Below are positions 18,812 through 28,434 of a stretch of DNA of 64,000 bases, in pieces. How positions within the stretch are numbered: the first letter of the stretch is position 1; each line of letters opens with the position of its first letter. The notes beneath the pieces were generated by a model, which saw only the letters and a list, made by a program, of their open reading frames with translations, had not been told where the DNA came from and made no database searches. The translations under genes were made by a program, and so were the position numbers. The stretch is from Streptomyces sp. NBC_01264 (GTDB lineage: Bacteria; Actinomycetota; Actinomycetes; Streptomycetales; Streptomycetaceae): positions 76,949-140,948 of the forward strand of contig NZ_JAPEOX010000006.1 in assembly GCF_026340675.1 (NCBI RefSeq), given 5' to 3'.

Positions 18812-19534
18812 GCCGTCCGCACTACCGTCCTCGGGACTTACTCCACCTGGCCCGCCACCGCCGAGGTCTTCCCCGAGTTCGAGCAGCTCGACCTGATCGC
18901 AGCCCACGCCCAGTCCTTGCGCCGCGCCCCCGCCAAACGCCTCGGTCCGCAAGCTGATGGGTGGCTGGCCCGTTCCATCGACCATCCGCCTGCCGACGCA
19001 CTGCAGTGCGCTGCCGTGATGATCCTCGTTATGCAGATCCTCGACAGCCCGGACGGCCATACCGCCCTTGTCCGGCTGCTGTCCCTGCTGCCGGCAGCCC
19101 GGGCCGGGCGCCTGAGAAGCCTCACACCCCACTGCTCACCCTCCATGACCGTCGCGATCGGCGGAGCAGCCCGTCTGCCGCTGGTAGCGGGCGGCCCGCC
19201 GGCCCTCTTTCCCCAGCCGCCCACCCACCGCGGCCGCCTCGACCCCCGCACCGTTTCAGACCCCCTCCCCAACGCCTGGACAGCGCCGCTGGACGGACTG
19301 GACGGGCCCGCGCGGCATCTGAGGCGCGACGCCGCGATCCGCCTGGTCCAGATGGCCCGCGGTGGGCCACGGACCAGTGCCGGCCGTTACCTCGGTATCC
19401 CGCCCGGGGCCCTGCACGCCACCACCCTGACGATCCGCACCTGGCAAAAGCTGCCGGGCAACGCCGAGGCGTACCGGGAAGCGCTCCGACAGGTCGCCGA
19501 AATCGCTGTCTCAGAAGGCCGCCGTGGATCTTAG
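18812..19534 (+). pseudogene. Truncated hypothetical protein (C-terminal part), cut by IS6
   Basis: The frame enters from the IS6 remnant and runs 240 residues. It begins VRTTVLGTYSTWPATAEVF and ends with AGRYLGIPPGALHATTLTIRTW and EAYREALRQVAEIA. The RYLGIP segment recalls C-terminal regions of TniQ-like proteins, but I cannot confirm this. The native N-terminus and start codon are missing, so the gene is probably dead. Confidence 0.45.
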
Positions 19535-19765
19535 GCTGGCCAGGACCTCACCGCACCGCGGCCGTTGGGGCGAACGCTCCAATACCCACACCCATACCCT
19601 CAGCATCTACACGAACGGATCCTGAGCAACAAAGTTGGCCGTCGGAGCCGTCTATGGCGCACCGTCTCAGCGACGGTCGAGGCCTGGACCTGATGGAAAG
19701 TCGATCGACGGCCCTGCGTTCGAAGGGCGAGCATGCGTGGCTGCGCCACGCTGAGCGGAGGTTCT

Positions 19766-20209
19766 GTGGGATCTAGAGACGCCGACATCGACTTCACGTT
19801 CACGCAACCGACCACCGCACGCGCGATCGTGGATGCCCTCACCTCGGTGGGCTGGTCGGTGGAGGACCCTGTCGGGGGTGTCACCCACATGATCAACGAC
19901 GCGGATGACATGTACGAGTGGTACGCCAGCGCCCCCGAAGACATCGATGAGGTGCTGGTACGCCGGGATGCGCCCGGCAACCTGCCGTACACCTTGGCCA
20001 TCAACGTCTACCACCCGGAAGCCGGGACCGGCGGGATGTTCATGCTGATGCCCGGCAGCAAGGAAGTCTTGTTCTCGCCCAGCATCGACCGCCGGCACAT
20101 CCCGGCGGCGACTGCGTTCACCGACCTCGCCTGGTACCTGCACGCCCTCGTGCCGGCCCTCGTCACGACGGGGCTCGAAGGGTACGAAGCCAAAGAGATC
20201 AAGTACTGA
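19766..20209 (+). CDS. Hypothetical protein, possible immunity-type small protein
   Basis: This 147-residue acidic protein starts at GTG 19766, chosen because a GGAGG site lies just upstream. Features seen: DADIDFTFTQPTTARAIVDAL, GWSVEDPVGGVTHMIND, MYEWYASAPED, and a C-terminal YLHALVPALVTTGLEGYEAKEIKY. It has no signal peptide or membrane helix. I do not recognise the family. Its size, acidity and isolation resemble orphan immunity proteins of polymorphic toxin systems, but this is speculation. Confidence 0.6.
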   Translation: MGSRDADIDFTFTQPTTARAIVDALTSVGWSVEDPVGGVTHMINDADDMYEWYASAPEDIDEVLVRRDAPGNLPYTLAINVYHPEAGTGGMFMLMPGSKEVLFSPSIDRRHIPAATAFTDLAWYLHALVPALVTTGLEGYEAKEIKY

Positions 20210-20245
20210 GCAGCGCGACCGGGCCTCGATCATGCCGCCCACGCT

Positions 20246-21061
20246 GTGCATCGCATGGCACTTGTGCCGGCAACCGAGGATCACTCGATCTCCTTCCGCC
20301 AGATCCATACGACGGACGGCGGCCGGGTCCGGTACAGCAAGCGGTGCGAGCTAGACGGGCAGGAGTTGAGCCAGGCGGACATGGGGCGCGCCTACGAGAC
20401 CGCGACCGGCACGCTCGTGGAGGTCACCGACCAAGACCTCGACGGAATGCCGCTCCCCACGGCCAAGACGATCGAAATCGTCAGCTTCGTCCCGGCCGCC
20501 TCGATCGACCCCATCGCGGTCGGTACGCCGTACTACCTGATGGCCAGCGGTCCGGCCTCCGCGAAGCCGTACGTCCTGCTGCGCATGGCCCTGGAGCGCT
20601 CCAGCATGGTGGCCGTCGCGAAGGTCGCGCTCCGCGGCCGGGAACGCCTGGCCCTGCTCCGTGTCGTAGGTGAGGCTCTTTGCCTGCACATCATGCTGTG
20701 GCCGGATGAGCTGCGGTCCACCGACGGCGTCAGCACCCCGCCGGCCGACGTGAGCCTGCCGGAGGAGGAGGTGCAGGCTGCGGTCGCCCTGACCGAGGCG
20801 CTCTCGGGCCGCCCCATGGAGGATCTCCACGACGAGTACCGCGCGGCGCTCGAAGCCGTCATCGCGGCCAAGGCGGAAGGCGTCCGGGCCCAGAGTCCTG
20901 AGCTGGCCGAAGAACTCAGCGGACAGGTCCTCGACCTCATGGCCGCCCAGGAGAAGTCGGTGCAGGACGTGAAGGCGGCCTGCGGCGCGCACGGCCAGGA
21001 GGACGCGACCGTCCACGAGATGAACACAGTGGGCCTGCACGCACGCAGAACCTCAAGGTGA
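20246..21061 (+). pseudogene. ku: Ku-type NHEJ protein, N-terminally truncated and fused at its end to foreign sequence
   Basis: Bacterial Ku binds double-strand breaks and recruits LigD. The core is clear: ATEDHSISFRQIHTTDGGRVRY, then MPLPTAKTIEIVSFVPAASIDP, KPYVLLRMALERSSMVAVAKV, LRVVGEALCLHIMLWPDELR and the helical tail. The usual first ~20 residues (the MRxxWxGAISFGLVxVPVK segment) are absent; sequence upstream of 20255 is unrelated. At about 21020 the Ku tail (DATVHEM) runs straight into the DUF11 surface-protein gene. Loss of the first strand and the abrupt 3' junction suggest a non-functional remnant. Confidence 0.83.
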
Positions 21062-22731
21062 AAGTGCCGCTGCCCGACGGCGCTAAACTGAGCGAGGGCG
21101 TCAGCGGATATGACGAGGAGACCGGTGTATGGACCGTCGGCGCGATGGATCCCGATGATTCCCCTAAGACCTTGACGCTTCCAGTCACGGTTCCCGCTGA
21201 TGAGAAGAGTATGACCCTCGAGGCGGACGTGGATCAGGACTCGTACGGGGGCGGCCTGGTGGATACCAACCGGGACAACAACTCCTCCAAGACGTCTGTG
21301 GACATCGCGCGGAGTGCGAAGCTCACCGTCGGCGTTTCGGTCGTGCCTCCGGAGGCTGATGCGGCGAAGAAGGAGTACGTGCCGGGCGACGACGTAACCT
21401 ACAGAATCGCTGTCAAGAACGACGGCCCGTCCAAGGCCTCCATGGTGAAGATCGCTCACTCCTTGCCCACGGGCATGAAGCTGGTAGAGCAGGCCGGTCC
21501 GGACGGCACAGCGTACAAGGACGGGGTATGGGCCGTCCCCAGCCTCGCGTCAGGGCAGACCGTCGACCTCACGGTCAAGGGCAAGGTCCCTGCCGACGAG
21601 GAGAAGACGGTGCACCGGGTGTGTGTCGTAGGGGCCGACATTCCTGACTCGCGTGGTGGCTACAAGACGACGTGCGGTGACGAGAACGCGGTCGAGGGCC
21701 ACATGGCCGTGAACGAGCTGAAGGTGGTGCAGCGGGCTGCCGCGCTCCTGACGGTGACCCCGGACGGGGATGCGGGCAGCCGCCCGCTGCCTGGTCAGGA
21801 TGTGTCGTGGACCGTGCAGACGAAGAACCTCGGCGTGTCCAAGGCACGGGGGCTCGAGATCGAGGTTCCGGTGCCCGCAGGTGTGAAGGACCCCGTGGCG
21901 ACGCCTGGGGAGGGGGGCACGTATGCGAATGGCCTGTGGAAGCCGGCTGACGTGCCGATCGGTGGTCACGCCGTCCTCAAGATGACCGGCAAGGTGAAGC
22001 CCGATTACGACGAGCTTGACTATAAGGCGACGGTGAAGCGTTCGCAGACCCCTCTGGACACGGACAAGACCAAGAGCAGCCCGATCGAGGAGACGGTGTC
22101 GCGCGCGGTCAAGGTGCAGCAGGTGGCTGGTCTGGACGTGTCGATCGCGGCGCCGGACGGCAAGGACACCGTCAAGGTGGGTGAGCAGGCCAAGGTGAAG
22201 GTCACGGTGGCCAACAAGGAGGGCCCCTCGACGGCCCGCAACACGGTCGTGGAGGTTGGCATGCCGACGGTGAGCGGTCTGACCCACGACGGCGGCGCCA
22301 ACTTCAACGGTGAGCCGGGTGGCGAGGGGTACGGGACCTGGAAGGTCGGAGACCTGAAGGCCGGGGAGGAGAAGTCGCTGACGCTCTCCTTCACTCCGGA
22401 GGAGGCGAAGGAGTTCCCCTTCGACGTGCTGGCGGCCCGTTCGGATGCGGCCAACCCCCAGGAATGCCAGGACATCTGCGCCAGCACCCGGGTGAAGGCC
22501 ACGGCCGACAAGCCGGATGACCCGAGCAAGCCCGATGACCCGAGCAAGCCGGACGACCAGACCCCGCCGCCCGGCGACGGGCAGAGTCCGCCGGCCGACG
22601 ACGGCGGGAAGTCCCTCGTCGACCAGGTCCTGGCCTCAACGGGAAGCAACGCCCTGTGGTGGGGCGGCGGAGCTTTGGGCGCGGCCGGGATCGGCGCGGC
22701 GCTGTTGATCGCGGCCCGCCGTCGCCGCTGA
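21058..22731 (+). CDS. Sortase-anchored (LAxTG) DUF11-repeat surface protein, 5' truncated
   Basis: The 557-residue open frame contains about four DUF11/CARDB-like Ig-fold repeats (recurring NDGPSKA-, NLGVSKARGL- and NKEGPSTARN-type segments). A Pro/Asp/Lys linker with PDDPSK repeats follows near residues 485-505. The C-terminus has a sorting signal LASTGSN, a hydrophobic span (ALWWGGGALGAAGIGAALLIAA) and a RRRR tail. DUF11 homology extends upstream of the GTG to about 21030 (GPARTQNLKVKVPLPDG), where it meets the Ku remnant. There is no signal peptide, so the product should not reach the wall. The gene is most likely a truncated remnant, although its frame is still open. Confidence 0.8.
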   Translation: MKVPLPDGAKLSEGVSGYDEETGVWTVGAMDPDDSPKTLTLPVTVPADEKSMTLEADVDQDSYGGGLVDTNRDNNSSKTSVDIARSAKLTVGVSVVPPEADAAKKEYVPGDDVTYRIAVKNDGPSKASMVKIAHSLPTGMKLVEQAGPDGTAYKDGVWAVPSLASGQTVDLTVKGKVPADEEKTVHRVCVVGADIPDSRGGYKTTCGDENAVEGHMAVNELKVVQRAAALLTVTPDGDAGSRPLPGQDVSWTVQTKNLGVSKARGLEIEVPVPAGVKDPVATPGEGGTYANGLWKPADVPIGGHAVLKMTGKVKPDYDELDYKATVKRSQTPLDTDKTKSSPIEETVSRAVKVQQVAGLDVSIAAPDGKDTVKVGEQAKVKVTVANKEGPSTARNTVVEVGMPTVSGLTHDGGANFNGEPGGEGYGTWKVGDLKAGEEKSLTLSFTPEEAKEFPFDVLAARSDAANPQECQDICASTRVKATADKPDDPSKPDDPSKPDDQTPPPGDGQSPPADDGGKSLVDQVLASTGSNALWWGGGALGAAGIGAALLIAARRRR

Positions 22732-22782
22732 CCCGCGGCGCGGCAACGCCCACAGGCCGGGAGACGGTCCCGGACACGGGCC

Positions 22783-22837
22783 GGCCCCGGAGGGCTGCTC
22801 CGCCTCCACCATGGCGGCGGAGCAGCCCTCCGGGGCC
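22783..22837 (+). terminator. Strong hairpin terminator after the DUF11 gene
   Basis: A perfect 22-bp inverted repeat (arms 22783-22804 and 22816-22837, 11-nt loop) followed by TTT. It is very GC-rich, typical of Streptomyces terminators, and lies 52 nt after the stop codon. Confidence 0.88.
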
Positions 22838-22907
22838 TTTGCCTTGCGCGCACCGGCCGCGGCTCAGCCCGTGGCCGAACCGTCACCCCACTGACTCCAG
22901 GACCGGC

Positions 22908-23240
22908 TCAGCCGGCGGGTACGTAGGCCCCCAGCCGATCAGCGCGCTTCCGGTATCGGAGGCATACACGCAGAACCTTGACCTGGCAGCTCTCGATCTG
23001 CCCGGTGATCCCCGCGTACTGCCGTGCCACCCCCACCGGCATCCGGGCCTTCTTCAACGGTGCCGTCTCGTCCAGCACCAGCGCGTCCTCCGGCCTGCCC
23101 AGATGCCCCGCCACGAGCGCACTCCATCGCGCAGTTGATCGGCGAGCCAGGTGGAGCGGGCCATGAACCACTGGGCCCGGTCCGGCGCCGCGTGCCCCAT
23201 GTGCTCCGCGATCTGCTAGCCGTTCTTCCGCACCTCGGAC
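22908..23240 (-). pseudogene. IS701-type transposase fragment
   Basis: Read in reverse, the piece contains QIAEHMGHAAPDRAQWFMAR, then LVLDETAPLKKARMPVGVARQY and CQVKVL. This is the N-terminal catalytic region with the first Asp (VLDET). Frame breaks and stops on both sides show it is degenerate. Confidence 0.7.
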
Positions 23241-23329
23241 TTCGGCTACACGCCCTCGTCGCCCGTCTGGCCAGCACATGCGGCTGGTTGGCTTTGTTGG
23301 GACTCGATCCTTTCACGGGTTCGAGTCTC

Positions 23330-23460
23330 CATTCGACCTGGGGCGGTCCAGAGTGCCCGCCAGTTCGTGAGGTGGGCGATGCCGTGTTCGACTGGGATCC
23401 GGGCTGATGAATGGGCGAACCAGGCTGCTTCGTGGCGCACCATGCGCCATGGCTGACGCC
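23330..23460 (-). pseudogene. DDE_Tnp_4-type transposase C-terminal fragment
   Basis: Reverse-strand peptide AAWFAHSSARIPVEHGIAHL followed by TNWRALW, a recognisable end of DDE_Tnp_4 transposases. Only about 40 residues remain, joined to the IS701 fragment. Confidence 0.55.
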
Positions 23461-23881
23461 GCCGACTACGAGACGCGGAGAAGCCCCTCAGCTGTGATTC
23501 CAACTCGCGCCCGTCTCAAAGCAAGTTACATCTGCCCAACTCGGGAGATTCCCGACAGCGTCAAGTACTCAGTAAACGGCACACTGGATCGACGAGCAGA
23601 CGCTCCTATGAGGGCGTGGCTACGCGTTTGCGGGCGCCGTCGGGCCGGCCGGCAGAAGCCGCCCAGCAGTCGATCATTCGTGCGGCTGTCGCATCCGGCC
23701 GCAGGCCTACCGCCGACAACTTGCTCTGAGGGCGCAAGACCTCGACTCTGCTCCCGGCTGCTGGACGCGATCCGGCTGGTGCCCGGGGTCTACCGGACGC
23801 GGTCGCAGCCGGTCGGGCCCGCGGCACTGTCGAATGTCGCGCCCAAGCCGAATGCCGATCACGCCGCATCGCGCCGTCGGG
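23461..23881. other. Intergenic stretch, no supported gene
   Basis: No open frame here has recognisable motifs. It is probably decayed IS or gene sequence. Confidence 0.45.
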
Positions 23882-24482
23882 TCACCATCCGGTCTGTGGC
23901 TCGCCCAGAACCCTGCTGCCGATGTGCGCGGCGAGTTTCTGGGCCCGGGGGAGGTCACCGAACTTGCCGACGTGGAAGAAGACGGTGTGCTGCTCGGTCC
24001 AGTGGCCCAGTTGGGCGTTGTCGCCGTGGAACACGATCTGCACACCGTCGTACTTCGCGCTCCCGTAGTGACCCGCCTCTGGTTCGTCCGGCCACAGACC
24101 CGGCCAGTCGATGGAGGCCATGCCCTGCCCGAGAGCCGCGACGAAGCGTTCTTCCACGCTCCCGGCCGGAACGTCCAGCATGACGTCGAGCGGTAGGTGC
24201 GCCTCCAGCACGGCGTCGGCGGCCGTTGCCACGTCCAGGTCGAACCAGAGCTCCTCATCCGACGGACCGGTACGCATGTCGGCGAAGTCGAACCGTCCGC
24301 CAGGCAGGACCGCAGCCATCTGCCGCACGTCTTCGACCGTTCGTAGCTCGGCGAAGAGATCCAGTCTTCTCCTCGCGCTCTGTCATCAGCGAACGTAGCT
24401 GCTTGGCCTGCGTGTACGCCTTGGTGGCATCGGTGGTCTGGTAGACGGCATACGCCCTGGAGTCGCCCATGGGCCGAACCAT
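23882..24482 (-). pseudogene. Hypothetical protein, apparently frameshifted
   Basis: The start region has a good site (GAGG, 7 nt before ATG 24482) and reads MGDSRAYAVYQTTDATKAYTQ and LRSLMTEREEK. The frame then shifts near 24365 and continues as LDLFAELRTVEDVRQMAAVL. The body includes GRFDFADMRTGPSDEELWFDL, a DWPGLWPDEPE segment and VQIVFHGDNAQLGHWTEQHTVFFHVGKFGDL up to the stop. It resembles small Streptomyces proteins of unknown function. If translation re-initiates internally, a 148-residue product from 24328 is possible. Confidence 0.5.
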
Positions 24483-25046
24483 CACACGTCCTCACGGGAA
24501 CCCGCCACCACGTTTCATGTGACCACCGGGGTCAGGCGACTCAACGCCCGCTCAGCTGCCGAACCCGGAACCGTGGCTCCGGCTTGCAGTCAGACGCCAA
24601 GCCGAGAAGCATGAGGAGACAACTCAGGCGTGCCTGATGTCGTCGCCTTACCCGGGACCGGCAGTCGCCGCCGTGTCCCTGGCGAGATCACTCGGCGCAT
24701 GATGCCGGCGGTAGTCATGGCTTGTCCTGCGGTTGCCGAGCTGCCCCGCCGGGAGCGCCCATCTGCGGGCGACCCGTGGCCCTGGACCGGGACCAGTCCA
24801 CGAGAAGACCGACGAGCTGACACCGCTCCAGCCGTCCTCCCCGTACGCCCAGCCCGAACCACGCGCGTTCGGGATGCCTTCGGGCTCGATCTCGTGGACT
24901 GGGCGGATGACGCGGGGCAGGCCTTCGGCGGAGGACCAGCACCGCGATGGAGTGCTGGGGGAACATCCGGTGACTTGTGGCATGTCCTGGCACCACATGT
25001 ATTCGCGTTTACGGCGGTCCGCCGCATAGAGAGCGCCGGCCCCCTA
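24483..25046. other. Intergenic stretch, no supported gene
   Basis: Open frames exist on both strands, including one of 142 residues on the plus strand, but none shows family motifs or a ribosome site. Probably decayed sequence to the left of the IS5-like element. Confidence 0.45.
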
Positions 25047-25177
25047 AGAGCCTGGTGATCAAGGGTTAGCCAGTGCGAGTGGGGCCGCTCTGGCGGGTGA
25101 TCGCTCCGTCGGGTGGGTGCGGGCTGGATTCCGGGGAGAGGCATCGAGAGGTTCCGGGAGCGATGCGGGAGGTCTCG

Positions 25178-25624
25178 ATGGTGTCCGTGGTGTCGTTGAT
25201 GACGGCGAAGGCCGAGCTGGCGCGGGGGAAGGCCATGGAGTGGCAGGCGTTGCTGGCCGAGGCCCAGGAGCAGGTGGACTTCTGGCTGACGGAAGCGAGC
25301 GCGGAGGAGGACGCGGTGCGCCGGCTGCGCCTCGCCTTGGAGGAGCGGTTGGAACTGACGGATAAGGCGGCCGTGGTGCGTGGAGCGGTGGCGTCGTGGG
25401 AGCCGGGACGGGACGAGAGTGTGCTGCCCGGGGTGTATCGGGCGGCGCTGGCGGTCGTGCGGGAGGTGAAGGGTCCGGTGCTGGCGCGGCAAGTGGCCGA
25501 GAAACTGGGCTGGGAGGCGACGCCGGCGCGTCAGCAGCGGGCGCGGGACGTGTGTTCCCGGCTGGCGGCCCGAGGGTGGATCGTGAAGCGAGGCGACGGG
25601 AGGTTCACCAGGCTGCCCGGCTGA
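25178..25624 (+). CDS. IS-associated coiled-coil / winged-helix-like accessory protein
   Basis: This 148-residue protein starts at ATG 25178, chosen because GGGAGG lies 5 nt upstream. The first ~75 residues are charged and heptad-like (AELARGKAMEWQALLAEAQEQ, EEDAVRRLRLALEERLELTDKAA). The last ~60 look like a winged helix: VYRAALAVVREVKGPVLARQVAEKLG, ARQQRARDVCSRLAARGWIVKR, GDGRF. It overlaps the 3' end of the convergent transposase by 20 bp and lies inside the same terminal repeats. A similar layout occurs in the IS5-like element at 42061-44804. The function is unknown; DNA-end binding or transposase regulation is inferred. Confidence 0.65.
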   Translation: MVSVVSLMTAKAELARGKAMEWQALLAEAQEQVDFWLTEASAEEDAVRRLRLALEERLELTDKAAVVRGAVASWEPGRDESVLPGVYRAALAVVREVKGPVLARQVAEKLGWEATPARQQRARDVCSRLAARGWIVKRGDGRFTRLPG

Positions 25625-26615
25625 CCCGCCGGGCAGGGGCGTCGGCACGGCCGGCCAGTCGGCGGCTCATCGCGATGCCCACCGCGAGCAGGACGAAGGC
25701 GGCGTGGTGGTCCAGGCGGCGTTCGTAGTCGCGCACGCAGCGACGCCGCCGAGTGATCCACGCCAGCGTGCGTTCCACGATCCACCGCTTGGGGATGACC
25801 TTGAAACCCTGCGCCTTGCGGCGGCCGGGGTGCACAGGGATCTCCAAGTCCAAACCGAGGTGCCGGCGGGCCCAGGGCACGAGTTCGCCGTCGTAGACGT
25901 GGTCCGCCCAGACCTTGGTGACCTGGGAGAACAGCAGCCGCAGACGGTCGAAGAGGGCCATGGCCGCGGTGCGGTCGTTCACGTCGGCGGCGGTGACGGC
26001 CACCAGCAGGACCAGGCCGAGGGTGTCGACGACGATGTGCCGCTTGCGCCCGTTGACCTGCTTGCCGCCGTCGAACCCACGGCTCGCGGCACCCACCGTC
26101 TCGGCCGCCTTGAGCGACTGCGCGTCGATGATCGCGGCCGTCGGCTGTTCGGCACGGCCCTCGCGGCGGCGGATCTCCTTCACCAGCAAGGAGTGGATCA
26201 TGGCGAACACGCCCTGGCGTACCCAGCGGCGGAAGAAGTCGAAGACCTTGCGCGGCGGCGGGAACGGCTCGGGCAGCGAACGTCACTTTCCCCCGTTGTC
26301 CGCGAGATAGCGCAGCGCGTCCAACATTCGCCGGTGGCAATACTCCTCCGGCCGGCCCCCGCGCCCCTCCAGCCACGGCGGCGGCGGGATGGCCGCGCGC
26401 ACCTCGTCCTACTCTGCCTCGGTCATGTCCGTCTCGAAGGCCCGCTCGTACACCGGCGCCCCGGACGGCACGTTCCCGAACCGGCACGGCAGACACCTGC
26501 ACGCGGGGCGGGTGAAGTTGTCGGCGGGCACGGCAAGTTGGTACAACTGCGGCACGGGGGCCTCCGGGGTTGTTTCGTGGCAACGAAAAACTCTCCAGAG
26601 GGCCCCTCTCTCCAT
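25605..26615 (-). pseudogene. IS5-like transposase with two nonsense mutations
   Basis: The frame reads VPQLYQLAVPADNF, the Cys-rich segment CRCLPCRFG, then MTEAE-stop-DEVRAAIP and LADNGGK-stop-RSLPEPFPPP. It continues with the DDE core: AAIIDAQSLKAAETVG, VWADHVYDGEL and RWIVERTLAWITRRRR. The stops at 26409-26411 (TAG) and 26283-26285 (TGA) both replace an expected Trp codon, as G-to-A changes would do. The transposase is therefore dead although its catalytic residues survive. Confidence 0.85.
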
Positions 26616-26758
26616 GCCTCCCAGGCCACAGAAACCCCCACTCGAACCCCTGGCCCCATCATCACCAGGCTCTGAGGGTGTGGCGTGCGCCGGTGCGACG
26701 CTGCTCCTGGGTGAAGCTGAGCCGGTAGACGGTTTTCAAGCCCAGGGGGCAGCAGTAA

Positions 26759-27615
26759 GACGTCATCTCATTTGGTGAGCCGGCGGTAGCAGATGAGAGT
26801 GCAGGCGATGCTGGCGAAGGCAAGGAAATGCTCGGCTTTGCGTTCGTAGCGGCGGTGTAGGCGGCGGCAGCCGGAGAGCCAGGCCATGGTGCGCTCGACG
26901 GTCCAGCGGTGGCGGCCCAGCCGCTGCGAGGATTCAACGCCTCGGCGGGCAATGCGGTGCCTGATTCCGCGTTCACGTAACCATCGCCGCAGGTGGGCGT
27001 AGTCGTAGGCCTTGTCCGCGTGGAGCTTGCCGGGTCGGCGCCGTCGGCGTCCGCGGCGTGAGCGGATGGGCGGTATGCCACGGACAAGGGGCTCAAGGGC
27101 CTGGCTATCGTGCAGGTTGGCGCCCGAGATGCCGACGGACAGGGGCAGACCGGTCCGCTCGGTGATCAAGTGGATCTTCGACCCGAACTTGCCCCAGTCG
27201 ACAGGATTCGGACCTGTCAGGTCCCCTTTTTCAGGGCCCGCATGTTCACGGAGTCGATCGCGCAGCGGGACCAGTCCAACTCGCCGCGGGCGCCCAGTTC
27301 GTCGAGGACCAGGCGGTGGAGCTTGGCCCACACCCGCGCTTTGCTCCACTCGGTGAACCGCCGGTGAGCTGTCGCCCCCGACGGCCCGAACGATGCCGAA
27401 GGCACCTGCTGCCAGGTACAACCCGACGTCGCCACGAACACGATCGCGGCAAGCACCTCCCGGTCGCCGTGCCGGCGCCGACCACCGCCCTGCGGCCGCG
27501 ACGGCGCCTGCGGCACCACCCGCTGGAACAGCTCCCACAACTCGTCCGGCACCAGCCGTTCAACGATCCCCACCATGGCCGACAGCCTACCGCGAAGCCC
27601 AAATGAGATGGCTTC
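26759..27615 (-). mobile_element. IS5-family, IS427-type element (857 bp)
   Basis: The terminal repeats are GACGTCATCTCATTTGG and GAAGCCATCTCATTTGG. The left flank is TAA, but the right flank on the same strand is TTA, so the element is not bracketed by a direct repeat. A C-terminal fragment of a near-identical element lies at 41442-41838. The right end interrupts an IS6 fragment. Confidence 0.87.
26768..27576 (-). CDS. IS427-type transposase in two frames, probable programmed -1 frameshift
   Basis: OrfA (27576 to about 27217) begins MVGIVERLVPDELWELFQRV and has GCTWQQVP and IDSVNMRALKKG. OrfB continues in the -1 frame as DLTGPNPVDWGKFGSKIHL, with CRRLHRRYERKAEHFLAF near its end at 26768. 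The switch occurs at an AAAAAGGGG run near 27233, the kind of slippery site used by IS427 elements to make an OrfAB transposase. Catalytic Asp residues are in IDS and KLHADKAYD; the Glu is in RWTVERTMAW. It appears intact apart from the normal frameshift. Confidence 0.83.
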
Positions 27616-27906
27616 TTATCGCGGGTCTGTGCCGCCTGCGGCGCAGGCTGTTGGCGTAGACCTGGCCGAACGACACCAGCGGCGGACCGTCTCGTAGGAG
27701 ACGATCACGCCCCGCTCGAGCATCATCTCCTCCACCTCGCGTAAGGAGAGCGGGAAGCGGAAGTACAGCCACACACAGTGCGAAATGATCTCCACCGGGT
27801 AGCGGTGATTCGCGTACGACGGCACCACAGACGACACGACGCACTGCCTCCCCAGACAGACAACCCCAAGATCATCCCAGACCGCCACCGACAACGTGAC
27901 AATGCC
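27616..27906 (-). pseudogene. IS6-family transposase, N-terminal half, interrupted by the IS427-type element
   Basis: From a GGCATTGTCACG terminal repeat at 27906 it reads VPSYANHRYPVEIISHCVW, FRFPLSLREVEE and ERGVIVSYETVRRW. There is a small deletion after RRWC. It stops at GATAA where the IS427 end begins. The matching C-terminal half, starting at the same point of the gene (TAAATGGCA), is at 41839. Confidence 0.86.
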
Positions 27907-28405
27907 GCCGTGACAGACACCGGAACCTGAGTAAATGTGCCTCCAATAAATGGCCCAATCGCGGTCCAAATTCCAGCAACGGTAATTGCGACCCCCGTCG
28001 CCATCCCTCGCTTCTCCTTAGGGAATACGTTGGTAGGCAATGAGAATCCAACCGGACAATTAGAGCAGCGCCGAAACCTTGAAGGACACGCGAGCCGATA
28101 AGGGTTCGCGCATCGGATACTGATGCGCACACCAGAGATGTCAATCCGAATAGTGCGACGCCCACTGGCATTGCATTTAACCGACCGAATAGATCGCCTA
28201 GGCGACCAGCAGGAATAAGGAAGGCGCCGGCCGAGAGCATGTAGCCACTGACAATCCATTGGAGATTCATCGTGCCTACATGCATATCTACAGCCATACG
28301 CGGCACGGCTAGATTCAGGGCAAAGAAGTCCAATTGAACGCAGAACATGGACAAGGTCACTGCCCAGAGCGCGAACCTGCTTTGCTCGACCGCGGAATTA
28401 GACAT
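27907..28405 (-). pseudogene. MFS drug-efflux transporter, N-terminal fragment, frameshifted
   Basis: From ATG 28405 it reads MSNSAVEQSRFALWAVTLSM, with DHA2/EmrB-type features (LNLAVPRMAVDM, LQWIVSGYMLSAGAFLIPAG, RLGDLFGR). The frame shifts near 28070 and resumes as GFSLPTNVFPKEKRGMATGV. It is then cut by the IS6 terminal repeat at 27906. About five transmembrane segments remain of the usual 12-14. It was probably the export pump of the biosynthetic cluster whose remnants follow. Confidence 0.78.
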
Positions 28406-28434
28406 TGGCGCACCCCTGAGGACCCGGCTGGTAG

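Larger units (their letters stand above)
25047..26673. mobile_element. IS5-like element A with accessory gene (about 1.63 kb, inactive)
   Basis: The ends are an imperfect inverted repeat of about 39 bp (AGAGCCTGGTGAT at the left, its complement ATCACCAGGCTCT at the right, extended by further matches to GAGTGGGG). It contains a plus-strand accessory gene and a convergent, mutated transposase gene. No clear target duplication was found. Confidence 0.75.

Noticed and set aside
24590..25648. A 352-codon minus-strand frame and a 142-codon plus-strand frame
   Set aside because: No domain motif, no ribosome site; the 3' part overlaps the accessory gene of the IS5-like element. Composition is that of a random high-GC frame.
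25531..26583. A 350-codon minus-strand frame across the IS5-like element
   Set aside because: It is in a different frame from the transposase residues (IIDAQSLKAAE, RWIVERTLAW) and has no recognisable motif; it is a shadow.
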